A stretch of 64,000 bases of DNA from Fenollaria sporofastidiosus (GTDB lineage: Bacteria > Bacillota > Clostridia > Tissierellales > Peptoniphilaceae), in contig NZ_OW968186.1 of the NCBI RefSeq assembly GCF_943169635.2, forward strand, positions 1,302,001-1,366,000, read 5' to 3'. Under the pieces are notes generated by a model. It did not search any database and was not told the DNA's origin. It saw only the letters and a program-made list of their open reading frames with translations. The translations under genes were made by a program, and so were the position numbers. This document shows positions 28,695 to 37,778 of this stretch, one piece after another. Within the stretch, counting starts at the first letter, position 1. Each line of letters starts with the position of its first letter.

Positions 28695-29067
28695 TTATTT
28701 ACCAATCCTAAACACTTCAACTATAATTATCGAAAATTTAATCATGGTAAAGCCAATTGCAGTTGTATAAAATTAAAATTTGGATTTTATATGCTGCATA
28801 TAATATTAAACCATATATGATGAGTCTTAAATAATAATTATTAGTAGTAAATCTCTTGCTTGATTGTGCATCCTTCTCTACAGCCTTCATAGCATTTCTA
28901 TACATTAACCTAAAGAATAATATACTTATTAAGGTGCCTAAGTATAGCCCCAAAAGTAAATCCTTTCTTAAGCCATAAAGTATTAAAATTGCTAAGCTTA
29001 AAAGTAAAGCTAAGATTGCTGCTACTCTTATATACTTAAACGTAAAATCCTTATCATTTCTCATCAT
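28695..29067 (-). CDS. atpI: ATP synthase subunit I family membrane protein (AtpI-like), frameshifted
   Basis: AtpI proteins assist c-ring assembly or membrane insertion. This small protein has four hydrophobic segments: IRVAAILALLLSLAILILYG, LLGLYLGTLISILFFRLMYR, YYLRLIIYGLILYAAY and, after removing one base near 28765, AIGFTMIKFSIIIVEVF to a stop at 28695. Position directly ahead of atpB supports the call, since the sequence family is divergent. Confidence 0.75.
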
Positions 29068-29306
29068 TATTTTCTCTTTATTATCTTTCTCTTTATTATC
29101 TTTCTTCTTAAAATAATACTTAACACTTCTATAGAAATTGTAAAAGCCTGCCGCTACACCTATTATAATAAAACAATAGAAAATACGCCATTCGTCCTAA
29201 ATAATTTATCCAGTCCATAGCCGATAAGATACGAAATAACAATGCTCGATACTATATCTATGCCTATCTGACCAACTAAGGCTAGAGGCTTTTAATTTTC
29301 TATCAT
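29068..29306 (-). CDS. AtpZ-like small F-ATPase-associated membrane protein, frameshifted
   Basis: After the ATG at 29306 (AAGGTG site upstream) the protein reads KPLALVGQIGIDIVSSIVIS and YLIGYGLDKLF, then a second helix IVFIIIGVAAGFYNFYRSVK and a basic tail. The GxxLD and GxxAGFxNxYR pattern is that of AtpZ/AtpQ proteins encoded ahead of atpI. An in-frame stop at codon 5 and a lost T near 29175 interrupt it, probably errors. A 15-base tandem repeat encodes KDNKE twice near the end. It starts 9 bases after the permease stop. Confidence 0.72.
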
Positions 29307-29315
29307 AATATCACC

Positions 29316-32300
29316 TTATTCATAAGCCTTCAGTGCTCCAACCATATCTGTTTTCTTTAACTTTTATGAACTATAAGCATAACCATAAATATAAATAAAT
29401 AAGTTAGAACTGCTGAGACTATATAGTTATACCACTGAATATTTGATACAAGTTGAATATTGCTTGGTGTGATGTATTCAAGTATAAGATGCGTTAATCC
29501 AATACCTCCTGCATATCCAAGTAAAATTCTAATGTAGACAGAAGTATTGTCTCTGTAAATATAGCTTGTTAGCTCTCTTGGATAGAAACCTAAAACTCTT
29601 AAAGTTGCAACCTCTCTGATTCTTTCAGATATGTTAACATTGTTTAAATTATATAATACTACAAAAGCAAGTGTTGCTGATGGGTAAGTATAATAAGTAA
29701 TATTACATAGTTAAGATTAGATAGCCAGTCATTTGCTACACTTATTGTTTTAGATACATCAAAACATACATAACGCTGTCAATTTTATTAAGATTTTAAT
29801 AAAATTATCTTTAAGTTCTTTATTGTCTGAGTTAAGTTTGATTATGTCTGCATTATCTTCATATTTTTATTAAAAGCTTCTCATAATAATCTTTACTCAT
29901 GTATGCATAATGTCCCAAATAGTTTTCATTACTGTTAACAACATGCATTGTGTAATATTTATTGTTTGAATCTCTAAGCTCTATGTCATCGCCTGGTTCT
30001 TTATGGATAGACTCTAATAACTTTTATTAATAATTATGCCTTCTTTAGGAATTTCTATCTTTTATTTTTTTTATTTAGTAAGTGTACATAATTATCAAAT
30101 TTATCCTCATCATTTATAACCATAAGAACAACATTTTGATCCGGCATATCAACTGTGTCGGCAATAAGGCTTTCTGTTCTAATAGTCATTCTATCTTTAA
30201 TATCTGTATTGTTGTCGATAAATTTAGTATATTCCTTAAGTTGATATTTAGAGAAGTCTTTATCATAATTAACTATAATGTCATAATTAAATATCCTGCC
30301 ATATTGTCTATCTATAACTTGTGCAACGGCTCCTTGTATTGCAAAACCAAAGAACAATAAACTCATACAACCTGCAACACCTAAAAGTGTCATAAACATC
30401 CTTGATTTATACCTAAATGTATTTCTGAATGTTACCTTGTATAAAAGCTTAATTTCTTCCAGAAGAATGGAATTTTCTCTAAGAATATTTTAGATCCAGC
30501 TTTTGGAGCCTTTGGTCTCATTAATTGCTAGAATTTTGCTTTAAATACTTTGCTAAAACTAAACTTACTGGTACAACTATCGAAACATAGGATATAATCG
30601 CACTAATTAGTGGGAATCTTACATTAAAATAGTCAAGTGGTTTTTAAGAGTAAAAGATGCAGAGTATGTTCTAAATACCATCTTAGTTAAAATATTTTGT
30701 CCTAGTGCAACACCTATGATAACACCTATAGTTGTAGCTATAAATCCATAAAACAAATATTTTTGTATATCAAAGTTGTTGTAACCTAGTGCTTTAAATG
30801 TTCCAATTTGTGTTCTTCTTTCTTCCGCCATACGCATAAGTGCAGTTAAAGCAACGATTGATGCAATCAAGAAGAAAATGCTGGGAACACTAAAGCTAGT
30901 ATATCCATTCTATGTCCAGAGTCGTAGAATAATTGTAAACCTTCAATATTTTCTCTGTCTATAATGTTATATGTTGGTCTCTTCATATTCTTAAGAACTC
31001 TTTTGCTTCATCTAAATCACTTTTTGCATCTTTTATCTTTTTATCGGCTTTTGTCTTTTCAGAATTATATTTTTAAGACCATCATCATACTCTTTTTGTC
31101 CATCAGAAATCTTTCTTTTTGCATCTTTTAATTCTCTTAGTCCCGAAGCTTTTTTGTCTTCAAACTCTTTTTGACCTTCATTGTATTTTTCAAGACCATC
31201 GTTATACTTATCATAGCCTTCATTTAATTTTATTAAGCCTTCGTCATACTTTGCTTTATTTTCTATATGTTATTTCAAGCTTATCAATGTTTTCTTTTAA
31301 CTCATCTAATTGTGTTTTGCCTTTTCTAACTCTTCTTTGCCCTTCTTGAACTCTTGCAACTTATCTGCAGGTATACTTGATGCTGGCAAAGCAGACATAG
31401 CCTCTACGGCCTTATCCATCTCTTCTTTTTAGCAGTATACTCAGCCATAGAACTTTCATATGTCTCTTTAAGTTCATCTAGTTTAGATTTAAGTTCGTCT
31501 AATTTAGTTTTCCTTCATCTAAATCAGCCTTATTTTTATCTAGTGTTTCTTTACTATCATCTAAAGTTTTCTTATTATCTGCAAGTGTTTTTCAGCATCA
31601 CTTATAGATTCATTATATTTTCTTTTACCATCATTATAAGACTTTCTTGCATCAGATAATTTAATATTTGCATCATCCAATTTATTTTAGCATCATTTAG
31701 TTTTCTTCTGCATCTAATATCTTTTCATCAGCTTCATCTATCTTTTCTTTTATATCTGATTTAATGCTTTCAAATTTTCTAATGATCTTTCATTAAAAGC
31801 TGTAATTAGTTTCTTTCTGCTAAGTCCAACAATATCCTTATATTCTTTATCTGTAGTTTTAAACCGTTAATACCGTCTATAAGTATTCTCGCTTTGCTCT
31901 CATCAGTATCATTAAAAGCGTCTTTGAGAACATAAGCAAAAAGTCATAATCTCCTAGGCCTTTCTTGCTAGTACCTTTCATAACTGTAGACATATTTTCT
32001 GCAGAAACGACCTTTCCTACTATAGTAAATTTATATTTTTAAAATCTTTTGCTTTCAAAATCGAATTTAGATTTTGCTCTCAAACTCTAATGTATCACCA
32101 ATATTAAAAGAGCTTTTATAGGATATGCGTCAATGACTATCTCATTAATGTTTTCAGGCATCCTACCTTCAATAAGTTTAGGAGTTGATATTCTATCGGG
32201 TATTGACTCAATGCTTACTATCGCCTCATTTTTAGTCTCTACCATGTCTTCACTATATACATACTCTATGTCTTTTATATTTAATATAGAGTTAATAATA

Positions 32301-32519
32301 TCTTTATCTTTATCCTCTAATGAAAATTGTGAATTCAAATATAAATCAGCTAAATTTGATTCGTCAATAAAGGTGTCAGCGGTTTTCTCATTAATGGACC
32401 TACTGACTTTAGGCCTGTATAAACAAATACACCAAGAGTAATCAATAAAACGATAGATATGAATCTACCTGGAGAATTTTAACTTCTCTAAAATATCTTT
32501 CCATAAAGCAGTTTTTCAT
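29316..32519 (-). CDS. ABC exporter permease, FtsX/MacB type with long coiled-coil insert, heavily frameshifted
   Basis: This ~1070-residue permease is readable only in pieces. Near the start is REVKNSPGRFISIVLLI-like sequence. A large periplasmic region follows, including a K/D/E/L-rich segment (31000-31780) with heptad-like LDELK, YNEGL and DAEK repeats. Next comes the FtsX domain MIASIVALTALMRMAEERRTQIGTFKALGY (core RTQIGTFKALGY), then VFMTLLGVAGCMSLLFFGFA-type helices and a C-terminal copy ending MVGALKAYE. At least ten indels occur. It pairs with the ATPase 8 bases upstream. The exported substrate is unknown. Confidence 0.82.
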
Positions 32520-32526
32520 AAAATCA

Positions 32527-33225
32527 CTACCATTCTATTTCATCTATAGATTGAATATTTTCGTTAACGTACATATTTCTAACTCTGGAGTCATTAATTT
32601 CTATTACTCTGTTTGCTATTGGAGTAATTGCTTTATTATGTGTAATAATAACTACTGTGTTGCCGTCCTCCAAGCTTCTTCTTTGTAATAACTTTAATAT
32701 TTTCTTACCTGTATGGTAGTCAAGTGCGCCTGTAGGTTCGTCACACAATAAAAGTTTTGGATTTTTAGCAATAGCTCTTGCTATGGCAACTCTTTGTTGC
32801 TCTCCGCCAGAAATTTGTGACGGGAAGTTATTGGCTCTATCTTCAAGTCCAACATCTTTCAAAACTTGCATTGGGTCAATTGCATCCTTTACTATTTGAC
32901 TAGCAAGTTCAACGTTTTCAAGACATGTTAAGTTTTGAACTAGATTGTAGAATTGAAATACAAAGCCTATATCATATCTTCTGTAAGTGGTAAGTTCTTT
33001 TTCATTGTATTTTTGTATGTCTTTGCCATCAATTAGAATTTCTCCTTCATCAGCAGTATCCATACCTCCAATTATGTTTAATAGAGTTGACTTTCCTGCT
33101 CCTGACGGGCCAACTATAACAACTAATTCACCTTTATTAAATGAAAAATTAATATCATTGTTAGCAACAATAACGCTATCGCCCATCTTATACCTTTTAT
33201 ACATATGTTTTACATCTACAAACAT
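32527..33225 (-). CDS. ABC exporter ATPase, MacB/LolD type
   Basis: A 232-residue ATPase with Walker A GPSGAGKSTLLNIIGGMD, Q-loop VFQFYNLVQNLT, signature ISGGEQQRVAIARA, Walker B LLLCDEPTGALD and His switch VIITHN. The FYNLVQNLT and DEPTGALD forms are typical of MacB/LolD-type exporters. A short C-terminal tail (INDSRVRNMYVNENIQSIDEIEW) follows. It starts 24 bases after nfnB and drives the large permease downstream. Confidence 0.93.
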   Translation of the reverse strand: MFVDVKHMYKRYKMGDSVIVANNDINFSFNKGELVVIVGPSGAGKSTLLNIIGGMDTADEGEILIDGKDIQKYNEKELTTYRRYDIGFVFQFYNLVQNLTCLENVELASQIVKDAIDPMQVLKDVGLEDRANNFPSQISGGEQQRVAIARAIAKNPKLLLCDEPTGALDYHTGKKILKLLQRRSLEDGNTVVIITHNKAITPIANRVIEINDSRVRNMYVNENIQSIDEIEW

Positions 33226-33249
33226 TTTCTCACCACTACCTTAAACTAA

Positions 33250-34623
33250 CTATTTAGAAAGTGCCTCGTCAATAGCTTTTGCCGCCTTCTTTCCAGCACC
33301 CATTGCTTCAATAACAGTTGCGCTTCCTGTTACTACGTCTCCACCTGCATATACATAATCACGTGAAGTCTTTTCTGCATCATTAACAATGATGCAGCCT
33401 TTTTCATTAAATTTAATGCCTGTACTTGTTTCTTTAATAAGTGGATTAGGTCTTGTGCCAAGTGCCATGATTACAACATCAGCATCTATTTCAAACTCTG
33501 AGCCATCAATCTTAATTGGTCTTTGTCTGCCTGATGCATCAGGTTCGCCTAATTCCATCTTTATGCATTTTACTTTGTTAACGTCACCATTTTCATCTGC
33601 TAGAATTTCAATAGGACTAGTTAAGAACATAAAGTTAATGCCTTCTTCTTTTGCATTTTCAATCTCTTCTCTACGTGCTGGCATATCTTTATCTTCTCTT
33701 CTATAAACAACTGTAACATTTGATCCAAAACGTCTTGCAGTTCTAGCTGCGTCCATCGCAACGTTTCCTGCTCCTACAACAACTGTATTTACACCTACTC
33801 TGATAGGTGTTGCAGTGTCTTCTAGATATGCTTTCATTAGATTTGTTCTTGTTAAATACTCATTTGCGGAGAAAACACCGTTATAGTTTTCGCCTGGAAT
33901 ATTCATAAATACTGGAAGCCCAGCACCTGTGCCTATAAAGATGGCATCATACTCATCCATAAGCTCATCTACAGTTACAGTTCTACCAAGTATTGTATTT
34001 AATTTGATGTTAACTCCTAAAGATTTAATGTTTTCAATCTCTTTCTTAACAACTCCGTCCTTAGGAAGTCTAAATTCTGGTATACCATAAGTTAAAACTC
34101 CACCAGCTTCATGAAGTGACTCTATTAATGTTACTTCATAACCCATTTTTGCTAAATCTGCTGAGCAAGTAATTCCAGAAGGTCCGCTTCCAACAACAGC
34201 TACTTTTTTACCATTGCTTTTAGCATCTTTCTTGATTCGAATACCGTTCTTTAGTGCATAATCACCAGCATATCTCTCTAATTTACCTATAGCGATAGAT
34301 TCGCCTTTTTTACCAAGAATACATGTCATTTCACATTGATTTTCTTGAGGGCAAACTCTTCCGCATACAGCTGGAAGTGTAGTATATTTAAACAATTCCT
34401 CAGCGGCTTCACCAGGTTTATTCTCTGCAAGCTTATGTATAAATGAAGGTATGTCTATGTTCACTGGACACATCTTAACGCATTGTGGATTCTTACATTG
34501 AAGGCATCTTTTGGCCTCTATAACACACTCATCCTCTGTATAACCGTAACATACTTCTTCAAAATTCTTAATTCTTTTATCAGGATCTTGATATTTTACT
34601 TCAGTTCTTTTAAATCTATCCAT
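33250..34623 (-). CDS. nfnB: NfnB / GltA-type NADPH-binding flavoprotein with Fe-S clusters
   Basis: The large subunit of NADH-dependent ferredoxin:NADP+ oxidoreductase (also annotated as small glutamate synthase or SudA). The N-terminal Fe-S domain has CLQCKNPQCVKMCPVNI, VCGRVCPQENQC and EMTC cysteines. Then come the FAD Rossmann VVGSGPSGITCSADLA and the NADP site VVVGAGNVAMDAARTARR. The start MDRFKRTEVKYQ (34623) overlaps nfnA as ATAATG and has AGGAGG. With nfnA adjacent and no glutamate synthase large subunit, the NfnAB role is favoured. 457 residues, intact. Confidence 0.92.
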   Translation of the reverse strand: MDRFKRTEVKYQDPDKRIKNFEEVCYGYTEDECVIEAKRCLQCKNPQCVKMCPVNIDIPSFIHKLAENKPGEAAEELFKYTTLPAVCGRVCPQENQCEMTCILGKKGESIAIGKLERYAGDYALKNGIRIKKDAKSNGKKVAVVGSGPSGITCSADLAKMGYEVTLIESLHEAGGVLTYGIPEFRLPKDGVVKKEIENIKSLGVNIKLNTILGRTVTVDELMDEYDAIFIGTGAGLPVFMNIPGENYNGVFSANEYLTRTNLMKAYLEDTATPIRVGVNTVVVGAGNVAMDAARTARRFGSNVTVVYRREDKDMPARREEIENAKEEGINFMFLTSPIEILADENGDVNKVKCIKMELGEPDASGRQRPIKIDGSEFEIDADVVIMALGTRPNPLIKETSTGIKFNEKGCIIVNDAEKTSRDYVYAGGDVVTGSATVIEAMGAGKKAAKAIDEALSK

Positions 34624-35479
34624 TATCTTAATCCTCCTATCAAATTGCAGAAGTGCTTTCCTTCCTTCTCTACCTTGGAATATTGTCTTGATCTTCTTAA
34701 AACTTCGTCCCAATCAACTAAGTGTCCGTCAAACTCAGGTCCATCTACGCAAGCAAAAACAGTCTTTCCATCAACAGTCAATCTACAAGCTCCACACATA
34801 CCGCTTCCATCTACCATGATTGTGTTCATTGAAACTATTGTTTTAATATTGTGCTCTTTTGTTTTTAAGCACGCAAATTTCATCATTATCATAGGTCCAA
34901 CAACGATTGCATATGTATATTTCTTGCCTTTATTTGTAATTAGATCTTCTAAACAATTAGTAATAAGTCCGTTAAAACCGTATGAGCCGTCATCAGTTGC
35001 AACATAGACGTTCTTAGCAATCTTTTTCATCTCATCTTCTAGTATGATTAAATCCTTGCTTCTAGCTGCAATAATAACATCTACATCGACTCCGTTGTCA
35101 TGCATCCACTTAACTTGTGGATAAACAGCTGCTGTTCCTAAGCCTCCAGCTAAAAATACTATAGATTCTTTCTTAAGTTCTTCAAGTGGAATGTTTATAA
35201 AATCACTAGGCTTTCCAAGTGGTCCACACACATCTTTTACTGTGTCACCTACATTAAGTTCTCCTAGCTTTTGAGTGGTAGCACCAATCTTTTGAACAGC
35301 TATCATAACAGTGCCGTCTTCTGGATTGCTATCACAAATAGTTAGAGGTAACCTTTCTGACTTTTCGTCGATAATAATAATTAAAATTGTCCAGGTAGAG
35401 CTTTTTGCAATATCTGGAGCTTTTATGTACATAAGAAATGTATTTAAAGCAATATCTTTTTCTCTGTAATTTCGTACAC
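34623..35479 (-). CDS. nfnA: NfnA / ferredoxin-NADP+ reductase-type subunit, N-terminus frameshifted
   Basis: The NAD/FAD-binding subunit with a [2Fe-2S] cluster. The family features are FLAGGLGTAAVYPQVKW (pyrophosphate loop) and the C-terminal cluster motif GSGMCGACRLTV with a later FACVDGPEFDGH. A GTG start at 35479 after GAGGAGG gives MYEITEKKDIALNTF after one base correction, and a second correction near 35395 restores PGQF. It should couple NADH and reduced ferredoxin to NADP+ by electron bifurcation with NfnB. Confidence 0.9.
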
Positions 35480-35523
35480 TTTAAAACCTCCTCGATAAAA
35501 TTTAAGTACTCAAATATACATAT

Positions 35524-35552
35524 ATGATATCATAAAACAAGTAAATTTTCAA
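35524..35552 (-). promoter_or_regulatory. Promoter of the nfnAB unit
   Basis: On the minus strand TTGAAA (35547-35552) and TATCAT (35524-35529) are 17 bases apart. The -10 has the TGn extension (TGATATCAT). This may be the main promoter for nfnAB, the exporter and the ATP synthase genes, since no later gap exceeds ~45 bases until the exporter permease. Confidence 0.65.
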
Positions 35553-35568
35553 TATTTTAAAATAAATA

Positions 35569-35585
35569 GGCTCACAAAATGAGCC
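35569..35585 (-). terminator. Terminator of the brnQ-DUF2812 unit
   Basis: The stem ggctca / tgagcc (35569-35574 and 35580-35585), extended by neighbouring A/T pairs, is followed on the minus strand by TATTTATTTT. It lies 28 bases past the upstream gene and just before the nfnA promoter. Confidence 0.7.
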
Positions 35586-35612
35586 CCTTTACTTATTATT
35601 TCACTTAATATT

Positions 35613-36212
35613 TTACTCTTTAAAATTTATTTTCTCAAAGTTTAAGAATAATATAAATATCAAAATTAATAATTCAATAGCAACTAAAATTTGTACAAAT
35701 AGTTTGTTTTGTTCAAATGTGCCTCCAAACACTCTAAAGTACGATAAAAGGAGTGGTATAAATAAAATTATTGCTAATATAAGTTTGTTTTCCATCTGTC
35801 TTCTATAGTAGTATTCGTTGTCATCTACGCCTAATACTTCTTCTATGCTCTCGCCAACTTTTGGTTTTGCTAAAACATATATGTGAGTAGCAAAAAGACT
35901 AGCTTTATAAGATATATCTTTAGAATTACTATCAAATGTTGCTGCCATAAATGAGAATAACGATATTTGTGATGCGCTTATAGGATATTGAAAAATTTCA
36001 ATATCATTCTTCCTCGCATATGCTAGAAATGATTTAACATCTTTTTCTGGGCCCTTGAAATAATAAACTTTGTATTCGTATTTAGACTCTGTTTCTTCAA
36101 ATTCAAAAAATGAACCTCTTAAACTGCTTAATTTATAATTCTTTTCTCCTAAATCATTAAGCCACTTTTGCATTGAATATATGGGGTCTAAAAATTTTTT
36201 AAACTTTTTCAT
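35613..36212 (-). CDS. DUF2812-like membrane protein
   Basis: I recognise this only loosely. The N-terminal half is soluble and has the pattern KKFKKFLDPIYSMQKWLNDL, GEKNYKLSS and YEYKVYYFKG, which resembles the DUF2812 domain. Two C-terminal membrane helices follow (LILAIILFIPLLLSYFRVF and FVQILVAIELLILIFILFL). It is 199 residues. Its ATG overlaps the brnQ stop (TAATG), so it is translationally coupled to the transporter. No function is known to me; a regulatory or accessory membrane role is a guess. Confidence 0.6.
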   Translation of the reverse strand: MKKFKKFLDPIYSMQKWLNDLGEKNYKLSSLRGSFFEFEETESKYEYKVYYFKGPEKDVKSFLAYARKNDIEIFQYPISASQISLFSFMAATFDSNSKDISYKASLFATHIYVLAKPKVGESIEEVLGVDDNEYYYRRQMENKLILAIILFIPLLLSYFRVFGGTFEQNKLFVQILVAIELLILIFILFLNFEKINFKE

Positions 36213-37523
36213 TAAATAACTCCATTTTGATTATTGTTGCTCATGGCCATCTCAAGTACTATAAACGCAAAGCCAAAAACAACTGCAGGTATTACCCATG
36301 CAAAGCCTTCTGATCCTAGTGGAATTCTATCTAAGAAACTTCTAATTTGTTCGAATTTTCCGATATTAGCAATAGTATCAAGTAAACTTGCCATAAATGC
36401 TCCAAGTGTTGCGCCTTTATATATAGCTTTATACTTAATGCGAGTATCAAATAAGTTCAATAATATTATGACAATTGCAACTGGATATAAAACAGAAAGT
36501 ATTGGTCCTGAGAAAGTTATTATAGAATCTACGCCATTAGTTGATACTATAGCGCTAAATAAGCACGTGAAAATAACTATATGTTTGTATTTTAACTTAC
36601 CATGAGTTAAGTCTGAGAAAAACTCTCCTGCTGTTGCCGTAAGACCTATAGATGTAGTAAGACACGCAAGAGCAACGGTTAAAGCTAAAGCGATTGTACC
36701 GTATTGACCCATAATCTTGTTTACCATAAATATCAAGTTAGCGACTCTGTTAGGATTATCAGCATCTATAGTAAGAAATTCGCTTCCAGTACCGCCTATG
36801 AATACAAGTCCGCCATAAACAAAAGCTAAGCAAAGTGCAGCAATAATCCCAGAGATAACTGTCATCTTGAACATATCATTTTGGCTTGTGTAGCCTCTTT
36901 TCTTAACGCTGCTAATAACTATTGTTGCCATAATTATTGATCCTATGGCATCCATTGTTTGGTAACCTTCCTTAAAACCTTTAACAAAGTTAAGAGTGCT
37001 ACCAGTGTTTTAGGCACTCCAATAGGTTTTATAATTGATAATATAATTATTGTAAATAGAATAACTAAAAGTATTGGTGTTAATATTGAGCCTATCTTGT
37101 CTACTACTTTTGATTGGTTTAATGTAAAAATAATGTTAAACCAAAGAATACTATAGCTACTAAGATTGGGCTGACATTACCAAATAAAGGTTGTATTGCT
37201 ATTTCATATGTAGTGGCGCATGTTCTAGGTATTGCAAGTAAGGGTCCTATACATATCATTATTAATGAGCCAAATAAAATTGAAAATGTTTTGTTTACCT
37301 TGCCTGCAACATCTTCTAGCTTTCCTCCAGCTTTAGCTGCAGCTACAACTCCAAGTATAGGCAGTCCTATACCGGTCATCATAAAGCCAATCATTGATAG
37401 GAACCACTTGTCACCAGATATAGCTCCAAGTGTTGGTGGGAAAATAAGGTTTCCTGCTCCTAAAAACATCGCAAATAATGCAAAGCCAACTACCAATGTG
37501 TCAATAATTTGTTTTCTTTTCAC
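36212..37523 (-). CDS. brnQ: Branched-chain amino acid:cation symporter (BrnQ), frameshifted
   Basis: BrnQ imports leucine, isoleucine and valine with Na+ or H+. The start is a GTG (37523) after GGAGGG. The N-terminus GFALFAMFLGAGNLIFPPTLG is diagnostic, as is IPRTCATTYEIAI. The C-terminal half (MDAIGSIIMATIVISSVKKRGY, TTSIGLTATAGEFFSDL) is in another frame. The join in 36955-37119 reads VVDKIGSILTPILL and VALLTLLKGFKEGYQTMDA after correction. About twelve membrane segments are expected over ~437 residues. Confidence 0.93.
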
Positions 37524-37547
37524 TTCAATCCCTCCAGTACCATAGTT

Positions 37548-37576
37548 ATTATACTATATCTATTATTTAATGTAAA
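37548..37576 (-). promoter_or_regulatory. Promoter of brnQ
   Basis: On the minus strand TTTACA (37571-37576) and TATAAT (37548-37553) are separated by 17 bases, starting transcription about 15 bases before the GTG start region. Confidence 0.8.
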
Positions 37577-37614
37577 TATATTTTAGCATTTTGTAACGTT
37601 CTAAAGTATTATTG

Positions 37615-37650
37615 TTAGTGCTGTTAGGTGTATATGAATAACAGTGCTAA
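37615..37650. other. 12-bp imperfect inverted repeat upstream of the brnQ promoter
   Basis: ttagtgctgtta (37615-37626) and taacagtgctaa (37639-37650) form a 12-bp stem as RNA, with two G-U pairs. The repeat lies 40-75 bases upstream of the brnQ -35. It may be a protein-binding site or a weak hairpin. The arms look somewhat like CIRCE but differ in sequence and spacing. Confidence 0.45.
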
Positions 37651-37690
37651 AGCAAAAGGTATATGACATTATATAAGTCAGATTAATTAT

Positions 37691-37719
37691 GTATGATAAT
37701 ATATAAAATCTTATCATAC
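37691..37719. other. 9-bp perfect inverted repeat between groEL and brnQ
   Basis: gtatgataa (37691-37699) and ttatcatac (37711-37719) are perfectly inverted around 11 bases. The repeat lies just past the groEL terminator. It could be a second weak terminator or an operator; no gene starts directly beside it. Confidence 0.45.
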
Positions 37720-37729
37720 ATACAAACAT

Positions 37730-37765
37730 AAAAATAACTCACAGCCTAAGCCATGAGTTATTTTT
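37730..37765 (-). terminator. Terminator after groEL
   Basis: aaaaataactca (37730-37741) and tgagttattttt (37754-37765) are perfect 12-bp arms. On the minus strand the stem is followed by TTTTTATG. It starts 14 bases beyond the groEL stop. Confidence 0.85.
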
Positions 37766-37778
37766 ATATTTATTTTGT

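Noticed and set aside
29075..29105. Short tandem repeat of TCTTTATTATCTT as a possible slippage or phase-variation tract
   Set aside because: It only encodes a repeated KDNKE tail of the AtpZ-like protein, two copies long, too few for phase variation.
37615..37650. A second CIRCE element near brnQ
   Set aside because: The left arm differs from TTAGCACTC and the spacer is too long; only the right arm resembles CIRCE.
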